Of a stretch of 34,801 nucleotides of DNA, positions 25,670-33,366 are shown piece after piece. Under the pieces are notes generated by a model that made no database searches, had not been told where the DNA came from, and was given only the letters and a program-made list of their open reading frames with translations. This stretch comes from an uncultured Lachnospiraceae bacterium (GTDB lineage Bacteria; Bacillota; Clostridia; Lachnospirales; Lachnospiraceae). A program made the position numbers and the translations under genes. The DNA is taken from NCBI GenBank assembly GCA_902772635.1, contig CACYBK010000063.1:1-34801 (forward strand). The letters are read 5' to 3'. Position 1 is the stretch's first letter; every line of letters starts with the position of its first letter.

Positions 25670-26437
25670 TCATCCCTTCCCGTTGAATACCGAAAGCGTT
25701 GCCTTGTATATCCTGTTTCCCAGTTCCTGGTCCTTAAAGACCTTGATGAGACCGATATCGTAATTGTGCTTGTCAGGAGCCTCGGAAAAAACATTGTATA
25801 TCTTCGTATAATCCGTCGGCTTCAGATTCATGTCCTTTACCTTGAGCCTTATCTGCGCCTTGTTGGCGTTTGATATCTTCGGCTTTTTCGTGCCGGAGGA
25901 TTTTTCTTTGCTCTCGGAAGCCTGTTTTTGGCTATCCGAAGAAGTTTTTGATTCAGGTTTCTTTGGTGTATTTTTTTGAGCGGCAACATTCTGATCCTTC
26001 GTTGCGCCTGCGTTCCCCTTCTTTGCCGTTGACTTCCCCGATGATTTCTTCCGCTTCACAGGGATCATTCCGCCGATCGAGTCCTGCCTTGAAAAATGAA
26101 CCTTTCTCCCGACAAAGTCCTGGGTGTTGAAAAGATCAAGTACCGAGTCAAAGCCTGTATCCCTGCTTATCACAATAAACTCCGTCTGATCCGTCGTTCC
26201 TACAAGATACCCCGAAAGTGCCGCAAGCTGGAAATCAAGATAATTCTTCGCGGTCTTTCTGATCTCAATATAACGCATCGTTGCGCCGGACTTCTGTACA
26301 TCTATGTGAAGGTTCATGGGGATAGTGGACGATGAATCGCTGTAAAAGAGCACCACCTCATCGCCCTCATTCAAGGCCGCGACCCCTTCAAGGCCGGAAA
26401 AATTCACATTCTCATAGTCAATCAAATATACACTCAT
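25670..26437 (-). CDS. NYN/PIN-like domain protein with basic linker
   Basis: The 255-residue protein starts MSVYLIDYENVNFSGLEG. Residues 1-125 look like a NYN/PIN-type nuclease fold: acidic positions Asp7 and Glu9 (LIDYENV), Asp68 (NYLDFQLAALSGYL) and Asp93/Asp97 (VISRDTGFDSV) are spaced as in that metal-dependent RNase group. Residues 128-190 are a Lys/Ser/Ala-rich disordered linker, and 190-255 form a small basic C-terminal domain I do not recognise. Known NYN/PIN proteins cut RNA; activity here is inferred. First gene of a seven-gene run with an exporter and aroEDK; the reason for that grouping is unclear. Confidence 0.8.
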   Translation of the reverse strand: MSVYLIDYENVNFSGLEGVAALNEGDEVVLFYSDSSSTIPMNLHIDVQKSGATMRYIEIRKTAKNYLDFQLAALSGYLVGTTDQTEFIVISRDTGFDSVLDLFNTQDFVGRKVHFSRQDSIGGMIPVKRKKSSGKSTAKKGNAGATKDQNVAAQKNTPKKPESKTSSDSQKQASESKEKSSGTKKPKISNANKAQIRLKVKDMNLKPTDYTKIYNVFSEAPDKHNYDIGLIKVFKDQELGNRIYKATLSVFNGKG

Positions 26438-26488
26438 AAAATGTCTTTCCTGTATTCAAAATGTGTTCAAATGGTGAAAAGATAGATC

Positions 26489-26517
26489 ATTATAACATAT
26501 TCTCTATTGTTTTTCAG
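26489..26517 (-). promoter_or_regulatory. Promoter of NYN-exporter-aroEDK run
   Basis: TATAAT (26489-26494) with CTGAAA (26512-26517) 17 bp upstream on the minus strand. The -10 is perfect, the -35 moderate and lies in the last codons of the NUDIX gene. Transcription would start near 26482, about 45 nt before the NYN start codon. Confidence 0.6.
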
Positions 26518-27058
26518 CAAAGGCCTTGTATGCGAGTATTCCGGCAACTGTCTTTGCGTCCTGTATCTTGAAATCAAAGATCATCCTAAGAAGTTCATCA
26601 AGAGAATAAGCTCTGACATCTATCGATTCTGCGGGATCGAGACTCTGGGCCCCCTCTTTTATAAGTTCTGTCGCAAGATAGACATCTATCAGTTCATCGC
26701 AGAAGGCGACGGTGGATTTCAGTGAAAGGAGCTTTTTTATCTCTCCTGCCTTGTAACCTGTCTCTTCAAAAAGCTCCCTCTCTGCGCATACTTTTGTATC
26801 CTCCTCCTTTGAATCGCGGCTTCCGGCAGGAAGCTCGAGCGTGAACCTTTCAAGGGCAGGCCGGTATTGCCTTACCATAAGTATCCTTTTGTTATCAAGA
26901 ACAGCGACCGTACAGGCTGCGCCTTTCCTGTGTGAGACAAAGTCCCAATGCTCTATGGAGCCGTCGGGAAGCCTCATCTCATCATCATAGATATCAAGTA
27001 TAGAGCCGGCACGGACCAGTGTCCTTTTTACCCTCTCAACACACTTTTCCTCATTCAT
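26504..27058 (-). CDS. NUDIX hydrolase, ADP-ribose pyrophosphatase type
   Basis: The 184-residue protein has the NUDIX box around ELPAGSRDSKEE and AERELFEETGYKAGE, preceded by VRQYRPALERFTLELPAGS as in ADP-ribose pyrophosphatases, which split ADP-ribose into AMP and ribose phosphate. There is one extra residue between the first Gly and Glu of the box compared with the usual GX5E spacing, not expected to abolish function. AAGGAG sits 7 nt before the ATG. It follows the rny terminator; I see no clear promoter of its own, so some read-through is likely. Confidence 0.92.
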   Translation of the reverse strand: MNEEKCVERVKRTLVRAGSILDIYDDEMRLPDGSIEHWDFVSHRKGAACTVAVLDNKRILMVRQYRPALERFTLELPAGSRDSKEEDTKVCAERELFEETGYKAGEIKKLLSLKSTVAFCDELIDVYLATELIKEGAQSLDPAESIDVRAYSLDELLRMIFDFKIQDAKTVAGILAYKAFAEKQ

Positions 27059-27091
27059 GTGAAAGCTCCTTTCATATTACTCTCAATATAC

Positions 27092-27123
27092 AAAAACTGC
27101 GCCGCGGAAAACCCGCGGCGCAG
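27092..27123 (-). terminator. Intrinsic terminator of rny
   Basis: On the minus strand an 11-bp GC-rich stem (CTGCGCCGCGG 27113-27123 pairing with 27097-27107), 5-nt loop, then TTTTT (27092-27096), 14 bp after the rny stop. Confidence 0.92.
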
Positions 27124-27137
27124 CTTCTTTTGTTTTG

Positions 27138-28694
27138 TCACTTCGCGTAATCCGTTACTCTGGATTCTCTGATAACATTTACCTTAATCTGACCCGGATA
27201 TTGAAGCTCGTCTTCTATCCTCTTCGAGATCTCCCTCGCGAGGATGACCATTTCCGCGTCGGATACCTGTTCGGGAACTACCATGACACGTACCTCACGG
27301 CCTGCCTGGATTGCATAGGATTTCTCAACACCTTTGAATTCGTTTGTGATCGTCTCAAGCTGCTGGAGTCTCTGTGTATAAGCATCGAGAGTCTCCCGTC
27401 TTGCACCGGGACGGGCGGCACTTATAGTGTCCGCCGCCTGCACGAGGCAGGCAATGATCGTCTCTGCTTCCGTATCGCCGTGGTGGGATGCCACCGCATT
27501 GATAACGGTCTGATTCTCCTTGTACTTCCGGCAGATCTCAACACCCAGCTGAACATGAGAGCCCTCGCGCTCATGGTCCACAGCCTTTCCGATGTCGTGA
27601 AGGAGTCCTGCCCTCTTTGCAAGACGGACATTCTCTCCGACCTCTCCTGCAAGAAGTCCTGTCAGCCACGCGACCTCGATTGAATGCTTCAGAGCATTCT
27701 GACCATAGGAAGTACGGTACTTCATCCTTCCGAGAAGCTTCACAAGATCGGGATCAAGTCCCTGGACTCCGGCTTCGAGAGTGGCTGCCTCACCGGCCTC
27801 GCGGATGGAATTGTCAACCTCCCGCTTTGCCTTGTCGATCATCTCCTCAATCCTTGCGGGATGGATACGACCATCCACTATCAGTCTCTCAAGTGCGATA
27901 CGCGCAACCTCGCGTCTCACCGGATCGAAAGCTGAAAGCACCACTGCCTCAGGAGTATCGTCTATGATGATCTCCACACCGGTAAGATTCTCAAGGGTCC
28001 TGATGTTCCTTCCCTCGCGGCCTATGATGCGTCCCTTCATGTCGTCGCTTGGAAGCTGTACCACGGTAATGGTAGCTTCAGCTACATGATCTGCGGCGCA
28101 TCTTTGTATCGCCGAAACGACGATATCCTTTGCCTTCTTGTCGGCTTCTTCCTTGGCATGTGCCAGAGCTTCCTTGATAAGTCTCGCTGAATCCTGCTTT
28201 ACATCTTCTTCTACGGTCTTTAACAAGAAATCCTTTGCCTGCTCAGTTGTCAGGCCTGAAATTCGTTCGAGTTCCTGTACACGCTGTTCAGCGAGGGCTT
28301 CAACCTCGACTGCCCTTTTCTTGAGCTGACCCTCTCTTGAGGCAAGGCTCTGTTCTCTCTTGTCCGCATTATCGATCTTCTTGTCAAGATTCTCTTCCTT
28401 CTGCGCGACACGATCCTCAGCCTTTGTGATCTCAGCTCTTCGTTCCCTGATCTCCTTGTCGAGATCATTCTTCACTCTGATCGATTCTTCCTTTACCTCA
28501 AGAAGAGCCTCTCTCTTCTTCTCCTCGGCCTCTTTCACGGCCTTGTCGATAATGGCTCTTGCCTGTCCGGAAGCATTATCAAGCTTTTTTTCGTCTTCTT
28601 TTTTGTGAAGTTTTGAAGAAATAATAAGGGTCACCGGAACAGCTATCACCAGAGTAACGACAATTGCGATGATGATTTTTACTATTTCCGGCAT
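27138..28694 (-). CDS. rny: Ribonuclease Y
   Basis: The 518-residue RNase Y starts mRNA decay at the membrane in Firmicutes. An N-terminal TM helix ([20 protein letters not shown]) is followed by a long Glu/Lys coiled coil (about 35-200), a KH domain with [10 protein letters not shown] (221-230), and an HD domain with His366/Asp367 in [12 protein letters not shown], then the conserved C-terminal domain. All catalytic features are intact. The start is ATG 28694; a longer frame reaching 28889 is an artefact antisense to tRNA-Val. The ribosome site AAGGAGG is unusually far (15 nt) and inside a hairpin (see leader). Confidence 0.96.
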   Translation of the reverse strand: MPEIVKIIIAIVVTLVIAVPVTLIISSKLHKKEDEKKLDNASGQARAIIDKAVKEAEEKKREALLEVKEESIRVKNDLDKEIRERRAEITKAEDRVAQKEENLDKKIDNADKREQSLASREGQLKKRAVEVEALAEQRVQELERISGLTTEQAKDFLLKTVEEDVKQDSARLIKEALAHAKEEADKKAKDIVVSAIQRCAADHVAEATITVVQLPSDDMKGRIIGREGRNIRTLENLTGVEIIIDDTPEAVVLSAFDPVRREVARIALERLIVDGRIHPARIEEMIDKAKREVDNSIREAGEAATLEAGVQGLDPDLVKLLGRMKYRTSYGQNALKHSIEVAWLTGLLAGEVGENVRLAKRAGLLHDIGKAVDHEREGSHVQLGVEICRKYKENQTVINAVASHHGDTEAETIIACLVQAADTISAARPGARRETLDAYTQRLQQLETITNEFKGVEKSYAIQAGREVRVMVVPEQVSDAEMVILAREISKRIEDELQYPGQIKVNVIRESRVTDYAK

Positions 28695-28702
28695 TTTGTT
28701 AC

Positions 28703-28716
28703 AGGAGCACCTCCTT
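28703..28716 (-). promoter_or_regulatory. Ribosome binding site of rny sequestered in a hairpin
   Basis: The leader contains AGGAG-GTG-CTCCT, a perfect 5-bp stem whose first arm is the AAGGAGG ribosome site (28710-28716). The rny ATG is 15 nt beyond the site, longer than the usual 5-9. Just upstream is a five-codon frame ATG-AAA-TTC-TTT-TAA that ends at the site. This would lower basal translation and could be a control point. Confidence 0.5.
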
Positions 28717-28740
28717 AAAAGAATTTCATAAACGACAAAG

Positions 28741-28769
28741 ATTGTAACTGTTTCACGAAAAAAAAGCAA
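28741..28769 (-). promoter_or_regulatory. Promoter of rny
   Basis: TTGCTT (28764-28769) and TACAAT (28741-28746) with a 17-bp spacer on the minus strand; predicted start near 28734, leaving a 40-nt leader. Confidence 0.65.
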
Positions 28770-28786
28770 GAAAACCAAAAAAAAGT

Positions 28787-28816
28787 TTGAAAATTGCCCT
28801 ATGCCTATATTATAAT
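28787..28816 (+). promoter_or_regulatory. Promoter of tRNA-Val
   Basis: TTGAAA (28787-28792) and TATAAT (28811-28816), 18-bp spacer, ending 10 bp before the tRNA. Confidence 0.75.
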
Positions 28817-28825
28817 CATTCCGTT

Positions 28826-28899
28826 GCGACGGTAGCTCAGCTGGGATGAGCGCTTCCCTGACACGGAAGAGGTCACGTGTTCGATCCACGTCCGCCGCA
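28826..28899 (+). tRNA. tRNA-Val (GAC anticodon)
   Basis: The 74-nt cloverleaf has acceptor GCGACGG/CCGCCGC with discriminator A, D stem GCTC/GAGC, anticodon stem CTTCC/GGAAG with loop CTGACAC giving anticodon GAC, variable AGGTC and T arm ACGTG-TTCGATC-CACGT. CCA is not encoded. Position 4 is A facing C69, a mismatch in an otherwise perfect acceptor stem. It is followed by an approximately 70-nt trailer before a terminator. Confidence 0.93.
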
Positions 28900-28968
28900 T
28901 ATGCAAGCTCTTAACGAACACGAGGCGGAGCCGATGTGTGAGTTTAGTGGCATCGGATGTGCAATATG

Positions 28969-29008
28969 AAAGAACCTCCGCGGCTCACCGCGGAGGTTCT
29001 TTCTTTTT
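28969..29008. terminator. Strong terminator after tRNA-Val, shared with DUF853 gene
   Basis: A 15-bp stem (28969-28983 with 28988-29002) and 4-nt loop CTCA, followed on plus by CTTTTT. It ends the tRNA transcript; on minus it lies directly after the stop of the HerA-like gene and can serve both. Confidence 0.9.
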
Positions 29009-30576
29009 CATCTCCTAAACAGGTTTCCGAGAATGCTGCGGCCGACGCTTCGTCCAAGCTGTGATACTGTCTTTCCGACCTCTCTCGTGATCGCCTTCCT
29101 CGTCCTTTCGGCCTCCTTCTTTTTTCTCTCCTCCTCTTTGATCCTTTCTCTTTCAGCCTTTACAGCGGCGGCTATCTCTGCCTTCTGCTCAGCGGCTCTT
29201 CTCTTCTCCTCTTCCTTTTCGGCAGCCGCTCTTTGCTTTTCCTCTTCCTTTGCGGCCACTGCCTCATTTTCTGCCTCAGCGTCTTGTTCTATTCTTTTCT
29301 TTAATGTCTCGTAAGCAGACTCCCTGTCGATCATATCTTTGTATTTTGTATAAAGGAGATTTTCCTTGATGAGTGACTCCCTTTCAGCGTCTGTGACCGC
29401 GCCCATCCGTGAGGACGGAGGAAGCACCTTGATCTTTTCCGCCATCTTCGGAATGCCCTTTGTATCAAGGAGCGAAACTACGGCAGCACCCGTCCCGAGC
29501 GACTGGATGGTCTCAAGAGTATCAAAGGCGGGATTTGCCCTGTAGGTCTCTGCTGCCTGTTTTACGGCCTTGATCTCCTTTGGAGTGTAGGCACGCAAGG
29601 CGTGCTGGACCTTGTTTCCAAGCTGATTCATTATCCCGTCGGGAACATCCGAAGGATCCTGCGTCACGAAATATATCCCGACTCCCTTTGAGCGGATCAG
29701 CTTCACCACCTGCTCGACCTTTTGAAGAAGGGCCGGTGATATCCCGTCAAAAAGGAGATGCGCTTCATCAAAGAAGAATACCATCTTCGGCTTTTCCATA
29801 TCTCCGACCTCAGGCAGGACCTCAAAGAGTTCAGAAAGAAGATAAAGAAGGAAGGTCGAATACATCGCAGGGTGAAGGATCAGCTTTCTCGCGTCAAGGA
29901 TATTGATCTTCCCTCTTCCGTTTGAATCGACAGCGATAAGGTCTGAGATATCGATCGCAGGCTCTCCGAAGAACATGTCCCCGCCCTCGGCCTCGAGAGC
30001 CGCGATGGAGCGGATTATGGCATTAACGGAATTCTTCGGGATGTTTCCGTATTCGGAGGAATATTTGTCAATATTGTCCGCAGCATAAGTGAGCATCGCC
30101 TTCAGATCCTTCGTGTCAAGGAGAAGCTGACCCTCGTCATCCGCTATCCGAAAGATCACGGAAAGTATGTCAGTCTGGATATCATTGAGCCCCATATCCT
30201 TTGCAAGAAGCAACGGTCCCATCTCCGAAACCGTTGTGCGAAGCGGCATCCCGCCCTCTCCGAATACATCCCAGAGATTGACGGGATAGCCCTTGAAGGA
30301 AAAGCCCTTTTCATTAAGTCCCATCTTTTCAACGCGCTCAAGCGCCGAGCCCGAAGCCTCTCCGGGATATGCCGTTCCTGAAAGGTCTCCCTTCACATCC
30401 GAAAAGAATACGGGAACTCCCGCGTCGGAAAAGCTCTCCGCAAGCACCTTCAAAGTGATCGTCTTTCCTGTTCCCGTAGCACCGGATATGATGCCGTGCC
30501 GGTTTGCCATTGAGCTTTCAAGAAAGATCTCCTGATCCTCACTCTTTCCCAAAAGGATATTGTTGTCTGAATACAT
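29008..30576 (-). CDS. HerA-like ATPase (DUF853/YjgR family)
   Basis: The 522-residue P-loop protein belongs to the DUF853 group of HerA/FtsK-like ATPases. Walker A is GATGTGKT (residues 32-39), Walker B MVFFFDEAHLLF near 265, with the arginine-finger region around VKLIRSKGVGIYFVTQDPSDVP. Residues about 420-500 are a Glu/Ala/Lys/Arg coiled coil, and the protein ends in a basic tail. Members are annotated as helicase-like but the E. coli homologue YjgR has no settled role. GGAGG lies 6 nt before the ATG. It follows the M32 peptidase gene by 30 bp and is probably co-transcribed with it. Confidence 0.92.
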   Translation of the reverse strand: MYSDNNILLGKSEDQEIFLESSMANRHGIISGATGTGKTITLKVLAESFSDAGVPVFFSDVKGDLSGTAYPGEASGSALERVEKMGLNEKGFSFKGYPVNLWDVFGEGGMPLRTTVSEMGPLLLAKDMGLNDIQTDILSVIFRIADDEGQLLLDTKDLKAMLTYAADNIDKYSSEYGNIPKNSVNAIIRSIAALEAEGGDMFFGEPAIDISDLIAVDSNGRGKINILDARKLILHPAMYSTFLLYLLSELFEVLPEVGDMEKPKMVFFFDEAHLLFDGISPALLQKVEQVVKLIRSKGVGIYFVTQDPSDVPDGIMNQLGNKVQHALRAYTPKEIKAVKQAAETYRANPAFDTLETIQSLGTGAAVVSLLDTKGIPKMAEKIKVLPPSSRMGAVTDAERESLIKENLLYTKYKDMIDRESAYETLKKRIEQDAEAENEAVAAKEEEKQRAAAEKEEEKRRAAEQKAEIAAAVKAERERIKEEERKKKEAERTRKAITREVGKTVSQLGRSVGRSILGNLFRR

Positions 30577-30606
30577 CTTTGTCCTCCTCTTTCAAAAACA
30601 AAATCA

Positions 30607-32118
30607 TCAAAGCCCGTAAACTTCCCCGTATTTCTCATCAAGATAATCAAGGAAATCACAAGGTGTGAGTTCACGCCCCGTGATATCAAATATCCACTCT
30701 GATGGTGTGAGGCGGTCAGCTTTTTTGAACACACGCTCTATCATCCAGGAATTTATCCTTTCGAGATTCCCTGAACGTACAGCCTCTCCTATGTCAAAGT
30801 CCCTGTTCATCGCATTATAATACATTGAATTATAAAAATTTCCGATAGCGTATGTGGGAAAATAACCAAAATCCGAAGACCAGTGCACATCCTGCAAAAC
30901 GCCCTCCGCGTCATTTTCGGGAACTACGCCGAGAAGCTCGCTGTACATTTCATTCCAGGCCTTCGGCAGCTCTTCAACTGACAGTTCTCCCCCTATCAGC
31001 TTCTTTTCAAGCTCATACCTGATGATGATATGGAGCGTATAAGTGACCTCATCTGCCTCTGTCCGTATCAGAGACGGCTCTACGATATTAACTCCTTCAT
31101 AAAACTCCCTTTCGGAAACATCTGACAGAGTCTCTGGTATTATCTCAAGCAATCTTGGATATATGAGACTGATAAAGCTCTTTGATCGCCCTATCCGATT
31201 CTCATAAAATCTTGAAACCGACTCATGCATCCCGAGGGTCTTTCCTTCAGTGATGAAGTATTCATGATTTTCCTTTGGCTGCATCATATCAAACATGAGA
31301 TGCCCGCTCTCATGCATGATACTGTAGATATTCGAGAGGAACTGATCTTCATAATAATGCGTCGTGATCCTTACATCATCATACGCCATCCTGTCTGTGA
31401 AGGCGTGAGCGGATTCCGAGATTAGGCTTCTTGTAGTGTCGACCAGGAGCACCTCCTGAAGCATTTTTGAGATCTCTTTCTGCTTTTCGGTCGGAACCTT
31501 TCTTGTCAGAAAATCCCGCCTTATCTTCTTTTTGCTATTCTTGATCTTTTCAAGAAGAGACACTATCCTTTCTTTGCTCTCATCAAACAAAGGGTCGAGG
31601 ATCTCTGTCGTCATCCCCCGCTCATACATATCAAGGAGGCGGTCATAGTCACTTTTCATCAAGCCTTTTTCCGTTTCATCAAGTTCGCGGAGTGAAGCTC
31701 TTTTTTTATTATTCTCGATCACCCCTTGGAGGGATTTTGAAAAGATTGAAAAATCAGCGTTCTTCTTTGCCTTTTCCCAGTCGAGGAAGGCCTGCTGCTC
31801 CTGAAGTGAAAAGGAATACGCTTCCTCCTTCGTGATATTCTTCTCTATCCGATAAGTGCGATAAGCCTCCTTCACCATGGCTCTCTCCCACTCATCCATT
31901 GAGTCGATATCCTTCAGTGAAGACAGGAGAGCAGAAACAAAGGACGGCTCCTTTCGTTCCCTTACAGCCTCATTTTCAAGAAAAGCAATGAGTTCACCTT
32001 CATGAGCGCGCGCGTTTTCCGGCGAGATAGTCGACATGTCAAAATTGATATAGCTTGCAGCTGCGCGGAAATTCTCAGCGCGCCTCAATCCTTCCTTTAA
32101 TACATCAAGACGATCCAT
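30607..32118 (-). CDS. M32-family metallocarboxypeptidase (Taq type)
   Basis: The 503-residue zinc carboxypeptidase removes C-terminal residues from peptides in the cytosol. The zinc motif is HESGH (269-273), the third ligand Glu299 is in GMHESVSRFYENRIGRS, and the DVHWSSDFGYFPTYAIGNFY block is diagnostic of M32. Length is the family norm. ATG 32118 is preferred over ATG 32136 because GGAGG lies 10 nt upstream of it. No signal peptide. Divergent from the HD-GYP gene. Confidence 0.93.
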   Translation of the reverse strand: MDRLDVLKEGLRRAENFRAAASYINFDMSTISPENARAHEGELIAFLENEAVRERKEPSFVSALLSSLKDIDSMDEWERAMVKEAYRTYRIEKNITKEEAYSFSLQEQQAFLDWEKAKKNADFSIFSKSLQGVIENNKKRASLRELDETEKGLMKSDYDRLLDMYERGMTTEILDPLFDESKERIVSLLEKIKNSKKKIRRDFLTRKVPTEKQKEISKMLQEVLLVDTTRSLISESAHAFTDRMAYDDVRITTHYYEDQFLSNIYSIMHESGHLMFDMMQPKENHEYFITEGKTLGMHESVSRFYENRIGRSKSFISLIYPRLLEIIPETLSDVSEREFYEGVNIVEPSLIRTEADEVTYTLHIIIRYELEKKLIGGELSVEELPKAWNEMYSELLGVVPENDAEGVLQDVHWSSDFGYFPTYAIGNFYNSMYYNAMNRDFDIGEAVRSGNLERINSWMIERVFKKADRLTPSEWIFDITGRELTPCDFLDYLDEKYGEVYGL

Positions 32119-32152
32119 ATATCTTCGTTCCTCCATGTTTTTTCATTAATGC

Positions 32153-32158
32153 ATCATA
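32153..32158 (-). promoter_or_regulatory. Possible extended -10 promoter of M32 gene
   Basis: TATGAT preceded by TGG on the minus strand (extended -10 form) about 35 bp before the M32 start. No acceptable -35. Confidence 0.35.
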
Positions 32159-32179
32159 CCATAAGAAAGCGGAGTTTGG

Positions 32180-32208
32180 TTGTCTGATGCCGAAAAATAA
32201 TGTATTAT
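32180..32208 (+). promoter_or_regulatory. Promoter of HD-GYP gene
   Basis: TTGTCT (32180-32185) and TATTAT (32203-32208) with a 17-bp spacer; predicted start near 32215, about 32 nt before the start codon. Confidence 0.65.
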
Positions 32209-32246
32209 TCTGATAAGTATTTGGCTTTGATCGGAAAAGGATTGAT

Positions 32247-33338
32247 ATGGCAAAGCTTAAGGTAGTAAGCACGAGAAAGCTTCATCCGGGGATGCGCATA
32301 GGACAGGCCGTTAAGGACAAGGCAGGCCGCGCCATGATCGAGTCCGGCGCTTATCTTGATGATATCCAGATCGAGTACCTCCTTTCCCACGGCATCGGCG
32401 CGATATCGATACGCGAGGATAATGATCCCGACGAGATCGAGGTATCCGAGGAGGCGGAGCGAGTCATCGAAAAGGAAAGAAAGGATGACCGCTTGAAAGT
32501 CACCCTCCGGGAGGATGTGAAAAAGCGTGTCGGCGAAGGCGTCCAGTACCTCTTCCACAGCACCGATTCAAAGGGTTTCGTGGAAGCTACCCACAATGTC
32601 TCCGATGAGCTTGAAAAAGCGATCCTCAAAAATAATGCCGTTGCTCTCGACATCAGCAAGTTGAAGGTGAGCGACGAATACACCTTCAAGCACAGTGTTG
32701 ATGTCGCAACAATGGCTATGATCATTGGAAAGAAGTACGGTCTTTCGAGCGAGGAGATTCATGAGATCGGTATCGCCGGTCTTCTTCATGATGTCGGAAA
32801 ATCAAAGATCCCGCTCGAGGTATTGAACAAGCCCGGAAAGCTCACCGATGAGGAATTCTTCCTCATGAAACACCACTCGCTGTACGGCTACAATATCCTC
32901 ACGGAGACAGGCTCTTTTTCAAAAGCCATCCTCTCCGGCGTTCTGCAGCACCATGAAAAAATGAACGGCAAGGGCTATCCCCTCGCCGTCACAGGTGACA
33001 AGATACACAAATTTGCCCGCATCATCGCGGTCTCGGATGTATTCGACGCCCTTGTGACAGAGCGTCCCTACAAAGCCGCCTTTCCTCTTCGCGATGCAGT
33101 TGAAATGATAATGTCGATGACGGATGATCTTGATATGGCCTCGATGAAGAGCTTTCTTGCGAGCATGATACTCTATCCCGTCGACAGCTTCGTGAAGCTG
33201 TCAAACGGCGAATACTGTAAAGTAGTTGAGAACAATTCTGAATATCTCCTTCGCCCGAAGGTTGTTGAGGTAAAGACAGGAAAAGTATATGACCTCTCAA
33301 ATGACTTAAAGTGCGCAAGTCTCGTAATAATAGGCTGA
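32247..33338 (+). CDS. HD-GYP domain c-di-GMP phosphodiesterase
   Basis: The 363-residue protein has an N-terminal domain of the kind often placed before HD-GYP (residues 1-90, with LHPGMRIGQAVKDKAGRAMIE) and an HD-GYP domain about 130-310. The metal site His181/Asp182 (LLHDVGKSKIP), His209/His210, and HHEKMNGKGYP (235-245) are all intact, so hydrolysis of cyclic di-GMP is predicted. No TM segment or receiver domain is present, so the input signal is unknown. A C-terminal beta-rich tail (SFVKLSNGEYCKVVENNS) is typical of this architecture. AAGGA lies 5-6 nt before the ATG. Its stop is inside the terminator stem. Confidence 0.94.
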   Translation: MAKLKVVSTRKLHPGMRIGQAVKDKAGRAMIESGAYLDDIQIEYLLSHGIGAISIREDNDPDEIEVSEEAERVIEKERKDDRLKVTLREDVKKRVGEGVQYLFHSTDSKGFVEATHNVSDELEKAILKNNAVALDISKLKVSDEYTFKHSVDVATMAMIIGKKYGLSSEEIHEIGIAGLLHDVGKSKIPLEVLNKPGKLTDEEFFLMKHHSLYGYNILTETGSFSKAILSGVLQHHEKMNGKGYPLAVTGDKIHKFARIIAVSDVFDALVTERPYKAAFPLRDAVEMIMSMTDDLDMASMKSFLASMILYPVDSFVKLSNGEYCKVVENNSEYLLRPKVVEVKTGKVYDLSNDLKCASLVIIG

Positions 33339-33366
33339 GGATCAAAAGATCCTCAGCCTCATTTTT
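33333..33366 (+). terminator. Intrinsic terminator of HD-GYP gene
   Basis: GGCTGAGGATC (33333-33343), loop AAAA, GATCCTCAGCC (33348-33358), then TCATTTTT. The first arm contains the TGA stop of the HD-GYP gene. The stem also lies directly after the converging minus-strand gene. Confidence 0.9.

Noticed and set aside
28695..28889. N-terminal extension of RNase Y
   Set aside because: It is antisense to tRNA-Val and crosses the rny promoter; the RNase Y family starts at the TM helix encoded from 28694.
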